Shown piece after piece: positions 6,155 to 12,013 of a stretch of DNA of 12,872 nucleotides. Under the pieces are notes generated by a model. It was given only the letters and a program-made list of their open reading frames with translations, was not told the origin of the DNA and did no database searches. Numbering within the stretch: the stretch's first letter is position 1; each line of letters opens with the position of its first letter. The DNA comes from Christensenella sp. UBA941. GTDB taxonomy: Bacteria; Bacillota; Clostridia; Christensenellales; UBA941. Position numbers and translations under genes: made by a program. Location of the stretch: NCBI GenBank assembly GCA_002293365.1, contig DBDD01000057.1, forward strand, positions 1,387 to 14,258. The letters run 5' to 3'.

Positions 6155-7471
6155 ATGGCGTCAATCGAAAAGACCGGAGCCAACACATACAAACTGACGT
6201 TCGAGATATCTGCGGAGGAGTTTGGGCAAGGCATTCAGGCAGCCTACCAAAAGATAGGAAGGCGTTTTAACGTCCCGGGCTTTCGCAAGGGCAAGGTACC
6301 GCTAAAGGTAATCGAAAACTACTACGGCGAGGCGGTCTTCTACGAAGACGCGTTCGACGCCGTGTACGACAAGTTTTTTCCCGAGGCCGTTAAAGAACAC
6401 GATTTGAGGCCCATAGACACGCCAAAGCTCGATATACAGGAGATAGGCAAGGGTAAGACGCTTAAGTTTACGGCCGAAGTGACGACGATGCCCGTCGTAG
6501 AGCTTGGGCAATATAAAGGTATAGAAGTCGAAAGAGCGGAGTATACTCTTTCCGACGACGAAGTCGACGCCGAGCTTGATAATGCCCGCGAACGCGCGGC
6601 CAGATGGCTCGATATCGAAGACGGGGCGGCCGAAAACGGCGACCGCGTAGTTATCGACTACGAAGGCAAAATAGACGGCGTGCCCTTCGAAGGCGGCAAG
6701 GCTGAAGATCAGCCTGCTGAAATCGGCGCAAAGAGGTTTATTCCCGGCTTCGAAGAGGGTATAATAGGTATGAAGAGCGGCGAAAGCCGCGATATAACCG
6801 TTAACTTCCCCGAGGACTACGCCTCGGAAGAGCTAAAAGGGAAGGAAGCGGTTTTTACAATCGCGCTAAAGGAGATTAAGCGCAAGGAGCTGCCCGAGCT
6901 TGACGACGAACTCGCGAAGGACGTAAGCGAGTTCGAGACGCTTGCCGAATTCAAAGAATCTATCCGGGAAGAGCTGGCGGGGAGCAAGAAGGAATCGGCT
7001 GATACGGTTATGCGCGAGCGCGCCGCGCAAATGGCGGCGGACAACGCCACCGTCGATATTCCGGATGTCATGGTTCAGCGGCAGATCGACGGCATGCTGC
7101 GCGACATGGAATGGCGGCTGCGTATGCAAGGGATGGATCTCGAACAGTATCTTAAGTATACCAACAGCTCCGTCGAGGCCTTTCGCGAAAGCTGCAAAGA
7201 AGACGCGCTCCAAAACGTAAAGCTCCAGCTCGTTATGGACGCGATTCGCAAGGCGGAAAAAATAGAGGCGTCCGAAGAAGAAATTGGGGACGAAATCGCG
7301 AAAAGGGCCGAACGGGCGCGTAAATCGGCCGATGAGTACCGCGCTGGCCTATCCGGCGACGATCTCGAATATATTAAAGACAGCATAGACGTAAAGAAGA
7401 CCGTCGATATGCTGTATGAAAACGCGGTTTTTATCGAGCCAAAATCGGATAAGGCCGAAGCGGAGGCATAA
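6155..7471 (+). CDS. tig: Trigger factor, ribosome-associated chaperone and peptidyl-prolyl isomerase
   Basis: Trigger factor binds near the ribosome exit tunnel and shields nascent chains. The 438-residue protein has the full three-domain layout. The N-terminal ribosome-binding domain contains the signature PGFRKGKVP (41-49). The FKBP-type isomerase domain covers about 155-245, with GDRVVIDYEGKIDG, RFIPGFEEGIIGM and FPEDY. The helical C-terminal chaperone domain runs from about 250 to 425, ending in an acidic/Ala-rich tail. A very strong GGGGAGGGG ribosome site (6143-6151) precedes the ATG. It is the first gene of the tig-clpP-clpX group, the usual arrangement in Clostridia and many other bacteria. 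Confidence 0.97.
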   Translation: MASIEKTGANTYKLTFEISAEEFGQGIQAAYQKIGRRFNVPGFRKGKVPLKVIENYYGEAVFYEDAFDAVYDKFFPEAVKEHDLRPIDTPKLDIQEIGKGKTLKFTAEVTTMPVVELGQYKGIEVERAEYTLSDDEVDAELDNARERAARWLDIEDGAAENGDRVVIDYEGKIDGVPFEGGKAEDQPAEIGAKRFIPGFEEGIIGMKSGESRDITVNFPEDYASEELKGKEAVFTIALKEIKRKELPELDDELAKDVSEFETLAEFKESIREELAGSKKESADTVMRERAAQMAADNATVDIPDVMVQRQIDGMLRDMEWRLRMQGMDLEQYLKYTNSSVEAFRESCKEDALQNVKLQLVMDAIRKAEKIEASEEEIGDEIAKRAERARKSADEYRAGLSGDDLEYIKDSIDVKKTVDMLYENAVFIEPKSDKAEAEA

Positions 7472-7517
7472 AAGCCGCCGCGCAGTATAATGATTAGTGG
7501 ATAAAGGAGAAGTGGCT

Positions 7518-8099
7518 GTGAGCTTAGTTCCGATCGTCGTCGAGCAAACAAACCGTGGCGAGCGCTCCTACGACATATATTCGCGCTTGCTGAAGGATCG
7601 CATTATCTTCCTTGGAGAGGTGGACGATATATCGGCCAACCTCGTGGTTGCGCAGATGTTGTTTTTAGAGGCGGACGATCCCGACAAGGACATCTTGCTA
7701 TACATCAATTCGCCCGGAGGCTCCGTGACGGCGGGCATGGCGATTTACGATACCATGCAATACGTCAAGTGCGAGGTCTCCACGATATGCATTGGGCTGG
7801 CCGCTTCGATGGGGGCGTTCCTGCTCGCTGCCGGCGCGAAGGGCAAGCGCAAGGTTCTGCCCAACAGCGAGGTGATGATCCATCAGCCTCACGGCGGAGC
7901 GCGCGGCCAGGCTTCGGATATCGCCATTCACGCCGAAAAAATACTCGCGACAAAAAAGCTTATGAATAGAATATTAAGCGAAAGAACCGGTCAGCCGCTC
8001 GAGCGCATAGAAAGGGATGTGGATAGAGACCATTTCCTTACGGCGCAAGAGGCGCTCGATTACGGCTTGATCGACGAAATTATAGCGGCGCGCCGATAA
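7518..8099 (+). CDS. clpP: ATP-dependent Clp protease proteolytic subunit
   Basis: ClpP forms the two-ring 14-mer peptidase chamber that degrades substrates unfolded by ClpX or ClpC. I choose the GTG at 7518, giving 193 residues starting MSLVPIVVEQTNRGERSYDI, which aligns with Bacillus ClpP (MNLIPTVIEQTNRGER). AAAGGAGA (7503-7510) then sits at the right distance; upstream GTGs at 7497 and 7512 overlap or crowd that site. The catalytic triad is Ser97 in GLAASMGAF, His122 in MIHQPHGG and Asp171 in DVDRDHF. The fold signature YINSPGGSVTAGMAIYDTM is intact. It lies between tig and clpX with short gaps and no terminator. Confidence 0.97.
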   Translation: MSLVPIVVEQTNRGERSYDIYSRLLKDRIIFLGEVDDISANLVVAQMLFLEADDPDKDILLYINSPGGSVTAGMAIYDTMQYVKCEVSTICIGLAASMGAFLLAAGAKGKRKVLPNSEVMIHQPHGGARGQASDIAIHAEKILATKKLMNRILSERTGQPLERIERDVDRDHFLTAQEALDYGLIDEIIAARR

Positions 8100-8117
8100 A
8101 AGCGCCGGAGGTGAACG

Positions 8118-9398
8118 ATGCCAAAATTTGACGACAAAAAGCTGCCCACTTGTTCGTTTTGCGGGAAGCCGCAGGAACAGGTTCGAAGGCTGATAGCCGG
8201 CCCGGGAGCATATATATGCGACGAGTGTATCGAGCTGTGTCAGGAAATAATCGAAGAAGATTTTTCCGACGCGGATCAATTCGATATCCACGATATACCC
8301 AAGCCGCATGAAATTGCGGCCGTACTAGATGAATACGTCATCGGCCAGGAGATGGCAAAAAAGGCGCTTGCCGTCGCTGTTTACAACCACTACAAGCGCA
8401 TTAACGCCGACGTGAAACGCGACGACGTCGAGCTTCAAAAGAGCAATATTGTCATGCTCGGGCCTACGGGCTGCGGCAAGACTATGCTGGCGCAGACGCT
8501 CGCGAAGATTCTAAACGTCCCGTTTGCAATAGCGGACGCGACGAGCCTGACGGAAGCCGGATATGTCGGCGAGGACGTCGAAAATATACTGCTAAAGCTT
8601 ATTCAATCCGCCGAATACGACGTCGAGCGCGCCGAAAAGGGCATCATCTACATCGACGAGGTCGACAAAATCGCCCGCAAAAGCGAGAACCCGTCGATAA
8701 CGCGCGACGTATCCGGCGAAGGCGTACAGCAGGCGCTCTTGAAAATTCTCGAGGGCACTGTTGCGAGCGTTCCCCCACAAGGCGGGCGCAAGCATCCGCA
8801 TCAGGAGTTCATCCAAATCGATACGACGAATATCCTGTTCATATGCGGCGGCGCTTTCGACGGCATCGACGCAATAGTCGAGCGCCGTAAGGGCAAAAAG
8901 CAGATGGGCTTCGGGGCGCAGGTTCAATCCAAGGTTGAGCGCGATATCGGCGAGGTCTTGAAGGACGTACTGCCGGAAGATTTGCTTAAATACGGCCTGA
9001 TTCCCGAGTTCGTAGGACGCTTGCCTATAATCGTAACGCTGCATCAGCTCGACGAGAACGCGCTTATCCGCATTTTAAAAGAGCCGAAGAACGCGCTGGT
9101 GCGCCAATATAAAAAGCTCTTCGAGATGGATGGCGTGACGCTCGAATTCGACGATGAGACGCTGAAAAAGGTCGCGCAGATGGCGCTTGAACGCAAGACG
9201 GGGGCGCGCGGGCTCAGGGCGATCTGCGAGGACGTCATGCTTGAAATTATGTACGAGATACCTCAGCGCGAGGATATCGAGAAGTGTACGATCACGCCCG
9301 ACACGCTTTTGACAAAAGCGCCCGCGTATATCTTCAACGACGGCAAGAAGAAACTGCCTGCGCCAAGAAAGCAGCGCTCGCGTGAAAGCGTTTCGTAA
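8118..9398 (+). CDS. clpX: ATP-dependent Clp protease ATP-binding subunit ClpX
   Basis: ClpX is the hexameric AAA+ unfoldase that feeds ClpP. At 426 residues it is full length. An N-terminal zinc-binding domain uses Cys12, Cys15, Cys34 and Cys37. Walker A is GPTGCGKT (115-122), the pore-1 loop is GYVG (148-151), Walker B is IIYIDEVD (176-183) and the RKH loop is at 224-226. The arginine finger lies in EFVGRLP (about 298-303) and sensor 2 in GARGLRAI (about 362-369). The ClpP-docking loop, usually IGF or LGF, is MGF (263-265) here, a mild variation. A GGAGGTG site precedes the ATG, 18 bases after clpP. The lon gene often found next in Bacillota is absent; a VanW gene follows. Confidence 0.98.
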   Translation: MPKFDDKKLPTCSFCGKPQEQVRRLIAGPGAYICDECIELCQEIIEEDFSDADQFDIHDIPKPHEIAAVLDEYVIGQEMAKKALAVAVYNHYKRINADVKRDDVELQKSNIVMLGPTGCGKTMLAQTLAKILNVPFAIADATSLTEAGYVGEDVENILLKLIQSAEYDVERAEKGIIYIDEVDKIARKSENPSITRDVSGEGVQQALLKILEGTVASVPPQGGRKHPHQEFIQIDTTNILFICGGAFDGIDAIVERRKGKKQMGFGAQVQSKVERDIGEVLKDVLPEDLLKYGLIPEFVGRLPIIVTLHQLDENALIRILKEPKNALVRQYKKLFEMDGVTLEFDDETLKKVAQMALERKTGARGLRAICEDVMLEIMYEIPQREDIEKCTITPDTLLTKAPAYIFNDGKKKLPAPRKQRSRESVS

Positions 9399-9420
9399 AT
9401 AAAGCCTCTAGGCCTATTTA

Positions 9421-9453
9421 ACTGTCTCTCGCGGCGCAGCCGCGAGAGACAGT
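9421..9453. repeat. Perfect hairpin 1 after clpX (15-bp stem, GCA loop)
   Basis: ACTGTCTCTCGCGGC (9421-9435) and its exact reverse complement (9439-9453) flank a GCA loop. No real T-tract follows (ATCATTTTAT), so it is at best a weak terminator for clpX. With the neighbouring hairpin it looks like a member of a dispersed palindromic repeat family, which I cannot test from this window. Confidence 0.85.
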
Positions 9454-9461
9454 ATCATTTT

Positions 9462-9496
9462 ATAGTTGTTGCGGGGCAAAGCCCCGCAACAACTAT
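9462..9496. repeat. Perfect hairpin 2 after clpX (16-bp stem, AAA loop)
   Basis: ATAGTTGTTGCGGGGC (9462-9477) and its exact reverse complement (9481-9496) flank an AAA loop, 8 bases after hairpin 1. The stem ends in GGGGC/GCCCC next to the loop, much as hairpin 1 ends in CGGC/GCCG. The outer sequences differ. No T-tract follows. Confidence 0.85.
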
Positions 9497-9506
9497 TGAG
9501 ATATTA

Positions 9507-9535
9507 TTGAACGGCATTTTAAAATGAGATATACT
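9507..9535 (+). promoter_or_regulatory. Predicted promoter for the VanW-like gene, with a palindrome in the spacer
   Basis: A -35 TTGAAC (9507-9512, 4/6 match) and a -10 TATACT (9530-9535, 5/6 match) are 17 bp apart. The spacer contains the perfect 12-bp palindrome CATTTTAAAATG (9515-9526), which could be an operator. The promoter lies 23 bases before the start codon at 9558. Confidence 0.5.
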
Positions 9536-9557
9536 TTATAGTGCGGAGGTTGGTTTG

Positions 9558-11030
9558 ATGCGCAAAAGCGTTGTGACAACTTTATGCATTGTTATGGCGT
9601 CCTTGCTGGTATGCTTGGGCGTTGCTTGGTATATCTTCGGCGTTGCGCAAAAAGCGCCCGAGCCCGAAGCCGAAATTATCGAAGAAGTATTGAGATTCTG
9701 CGACGGTATTTCGGTCGATGGGATCGATATTTCCGGCATGACGCTCGAAGAAGCGGCTTCCGCGCTCAATAAATTACATGTGGCGGCGGATGAAAACTTC
9801 AAGCTCGAGCTATGGTTCGAAGGCTTTTCAGACTCCATAGAATACCCGGACATCACGGTTGCCTACAATACCGCCGACATCTTAAACGAGGCCATACAGC
9901 TCGGCAACAACGGTACGCCTACGCGGCGCGAGGAAGAAATAGCGCGCGTAAAGGCCGAGGGCGCGCGCTATACGACGAGCAAAACCTACTCGATCGACGA
10001 TATAAACGCCCTACTCACAGAGATAGCGGAGCGCGCCTATATAGAGCCTATAGACGCTTCATCGCGTTTCGAACTTTCCGAGCCCAGAAAATTTGCCTAT
10101 ACGGAGGGTATACCCGGCCGCGCGGCCGATTTAGCTGCGCTGGAAAAGGAGCTCTTTAGCCGTATGGAGCAAAAGAGCTTTGAAGAGCCTGTCGAGATTC
10201 CCCTTACGATTCTCGAGCCGCTTGTGACTATCGACCATCTGGCAATGAAAAACTCAATGATTTCGACGTATACGACGTCGTTCGAGGAGCGCGCGCTTAG
10301 CGGCGAAAACAGGATCTACAACATAAACCGGCTCGCGGAAGCAATAAATGGCTATTGTGTGATGCCTGGGGACAGCTTCGACCTTAACGCCATCCTCGGC
10401 CCGCGCACGAGCGATTCGGGCTGGAAGGACGCAAGCGGCAGTCCTGACGGGCAGTCGGGGACTTTGGTGGGAGGCGGCGTTACTCAAGGTGCGTCCACGC
10501 TCTATAACTCCGTGATGATGGCCGATCTCGAAGTGACGGAGCGTGCGGCGTCCGGATGGCCGCTCGACTATGTGCCTATCGGGCGCGAAGCCGCGATTAG
10601 CGCGGAAGGATCGAATTTTTGCTTTAGAAACGACCGCGCTAGCCCAGTTTACATCGTTGCCTACTGCGATCTTGAAGCTAAAACGATTACCTGCGAAATT
10701 TGGGGCGAGCCGCTCGAAGACGGTATGACGGTTCAGATTACTTCGGAAAAGACGGGAACGCTCACGAGGCTCAGCACAAGAATGCAAATCGACCCTGATC
10801 TTGGCGCGGGAAAAAGGCGGGTGGAGCGCGAGGGCAGGACAGGATCTACTGCGGAGTCCTATAAGGAATATTATGACAGGAACGGCAATATGATCGAGCG
10901 CGAGCTTTACGAAACATCTACTTACCCGTCGATTCAAGGCGTTGTTTACGTTTCGGCAATTCCGAGCGATTCGAAAACGGATAACTTGCCGATGAATACC
11001 CCTATTATATTCCCGAGTTCAATAAGTTAA
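9558..11030 (+). CDS. Membrane-anchored VanW-family protein with peptidoglycan-binding-like and G5-like domains
   Basis: A 490-residue exported protein. An N-terminal hydrophobic helix (about residues 4-27) probably anchors it outside the membrane. It is followed by a YoaR-type putative peptidoglycan-binding region (SVDGIDISGMTLEEA near 50-65, with a second half ending near LTILEPLVT, about residue 224). The VanW core lies at about 230-375 (YNINRLAEAINGYCVMPGD, LGPRTSDSGW, STLYNSVMMADLEV, DYVPIGREA). A G5-like domain follows (about 395-470, with EGRTGSTAESYKEYYDRNG), then a Ser/Pro-rich tail. The usual GGGVCQ is GGGVTQ here, and the usual His after the ER motif is absent. ATG 9558 follows CGGAGGT by 7 bases. 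VanW's biochemical role is unknown; a cell-wall function is inferred from the domains. Confidence 0.9.
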   Translation: MRKSVVTTLCIVMASLLVCLGVAWYIFGVAQKAPEPEAEIIEEVLRFCDGISVDGIDISGMTLEEAASALNKLHVAADENFKLELWFEGFSDSIEYPDITVAYNTADILNEAIQLGNNGTPTRREEEIARVKAEGARYTTSKTYSIDDINALLTEIAERAYIEPIDASSRFELSEPRKFAYTEGIPGRAADLAALEKELFSRMEQKSFEEPVEIPLTILEPLVTIDHLAMKNSMISTYTTSFEERALSGENRIYNINRLAEAINGYCVMPGDSFDLNAILGPRTSDSGWKDASGSPDGQSGTLVGGGVTQGASTLYNSVMMADLEVTERAASGWPLDYVPIGREAAISAEGSNFCFRNDRASPVYIVAYCDLEAKTITCEIWGEPLEDGMTVQITSEKTGTLTRLSTRMQIDPDLGAGKRRVEREGRTGSTAESYKEYYDRNGNMIERELYETSTYPSIQGVVYVSAIPSDSKTDNLPMNTPIIFPSSIS

Positions 11031-11032
11031 AA

Positions 11033-11134
11033 TACATTATATTACATTATAAGCGCTTTATACGCCGCGTACATGCATTTCTGTAATGTATTTGTAATAT
11101 ATTACTTGACTATTGCCGGCTCTTGTTATATTAT
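11033..11134 (+). promoter_or_regulatory. Promoter and AT-rich repeat region upstream of the secreted acidic protein gene
   Basis: A good sigma-A promoter has -35 TTGACT (11106-11111, 5/6) and -10 TATTAT (11129-11134, 5/6), 17 bp apart. Upstream, TACATTATA occurs twice in tandem (11033-11041 and 11043-11051). The inverted word TAATGTA lies at 11084-11090, with a near copy TAATATA at 11095-11101 just before the -35. AAGCGCTT (11051-11058) is a perfect 8-bp palindrome. The leader from the expected start site to the start codon is about 60 nt. No terminator with a T-tract was seen for the VanW gene. Confidence 0.6.
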
Positions 11135-11198
11135 CCAATAGAGAATGTATTATGGTTTTTAAGCCATGTACTAGAAATTATTTGGTGGAGGGATTGTT

Positions 11199-11759
11199 TT
11201 GAAGAAATTAGTTGCTCTTATCCTTGCGTTGTCTCTGGTCTTGACGCTTGGCGTTGCGTTCGCGGATGTGAATGACCCTGATGCGCTTGAAACCGAAGGA
11301 ACGGTAGACCCCGCCGCGGTTCCCACCGAGCCCGAAGAAGGCGCTGAAAACACGGAAGAAGAAGTTACTCCCGACGAAACCGCGGCCGAAGATGCGGCGG
11401 AAGAAGAAGTAATCGAGGAAGAAGAAGTAATCGAAGAGATTATCGAAGAAGAAGCCGTCGATGCCAATACTCTTCCGGCCGATGCGGTTGAAATCGTCGC
11501 TGGCGATGGCAGCTCTGTTGTCATAAATGGTATCGAGTATGTTTACGTTTGCTTCACGCAAGAAGCCACTCAGCGCCCTTCCGGCACTCCCGTCTTCTGG
11601 GCCAGGATTTATGAAGGCGAAGCCTACCTGTTCTCCATGACGACAGGCAGATTCCTTGGCAAGTTCAATGTAAGCGATCTGAGCTACGTCAATTTCACGA
11701 CCGACAGCTATATGCGTAATGGTCTGATCCCTTGGATTCCGATAGCAAGGGAAGCTTAA
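11199..11759 (+). CDS. Secreted, strongly acidic protein of unknown function
   Basis: A 186-residue protein I do not recognise. It starts at a TTG, 6 bases after a strong GGAGGG site. Residues 1-22 form a classical signal peptide: MKK, a leucine/valine core, and an A-F-A cleavage site before Asp23. Residues 23 to about 95 are dominated by Glu and Asp, including the repeated EEEVIE units, and look disordered. Residues about 97-186 resemble a small folded domain rich in aromatic and beta-forming residues (VVINGIEYVYVCF, VFWARIYEGEAYLFSM, FLGKFNVSDLSYVNF) with a single Cys. There is no LPXTG anchor, lipobox or late membrane segment, so it should be released. It is monocistronic, with its own promoter and a strong terminator. 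Confidence 0.85.
   Translation: MKKLVALILALSLVLTLGVAFADVNDPDALETEGTVDPAAVPTEPEEGAENTEEEVTPDETAAEDAAEEEVIEEEEVIEEIIEEEAVDANTLPADAVEIVAGDGSSVVINGIEYVYVCFTQEATQRPSGTPVFWARIYEGEAYLFSMTTGRFLGKFNVSDLSYVNFTTDSYMRNGLIPWIPIAREA
11400..11435 (+). repeat. 18-bp in-frame tandem repeat in the acidic protein gene
   Basis: Two adjacent 18-bp units (11400-11417 and 11418-11435) differ only at the last base and encode EEEVIE twice. A shortened, related unit follows at 11436-11447. The array could expand or contract in whole codons by slippage. Confidence 0.85.
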
Positions 11760-11776
11760 TTATTCCGAATCCATTC

Positions 11777-11823
11777 GAACGGGCCGTAATACCGCAAGGC
11801 GGTATCTACGGCCCGTTCTTTTT
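11777..11823 (+). terminator. Strong rho-independent terminator after the acidic protein gene
   Basis: GAACGGGCCGTA (11777-11788) pairs with TACGGCCCGTTC (11807-11818). Inside, ATACCGC (11789-11795) pairs with GCGGTAT (11799-11805) around an AAG loop. This gives 19 bp with one bulged C, followed by TTTTT, GCG and another T-run. It starts 18 bases after the stop codon. Confidence 0.93.
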
Positions 11824-11883
11824 GCGTTTTTCGGAAGATAACAAGAAAGCCGCTATTCCGTCATACTTTTATCACATACACGT

Positions 11884-11912
11884 TTGTAATACGGCCCGGC
11901 AAATGGTACAAT
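11884..11912 (+). promoter_or_regulatory. Predicted promoter for the DUF5685 gene
   Basis: A -35 TTGTAA (11884-11889, 4/6) and a -10 TACAAT (11907-11912, 5/6) are 17 bp apart. The expected start site near 11919 leaves a leader of about 95 nt. The leader contains a small hairpin, ACCCGC (11925-11930) with GCGGGT (11935-11940) around a GAGC loop. Confidence 0.5.
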
Positions 11913-12013
11913 GAAAGCTGCGAAACCCGCGAGCGCGGGTGGCGGCTTTGCGTGCGGCATAGGCTATACAAAGCGAAGCGCCCGAATTGAGCGCAATAGA
12001 AAGGCAAAGATAT

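Noticed and set aside
7486..7491. Perfect TATAAT just upstream of clpP
   Set aside because: No -35-like hexamer at 16-18 bp and no extended -10 TG, so it is not supported as an internal promoter, although a weak one cannot be excluded.
9396..9420. TAAATA...TATTTA with inner GCC/GGC after the clpX stop, a possible third hairpin
   Set aside because: The stem is interrupted, AT-rich and partly made of the stop codon region; too weak to call.
10254..10937. Minus-strand open frame (227 codons) opposite the VanW gene
   Set aside because: Arg/His-rich shadow of the coding strand with no recognisable domain.
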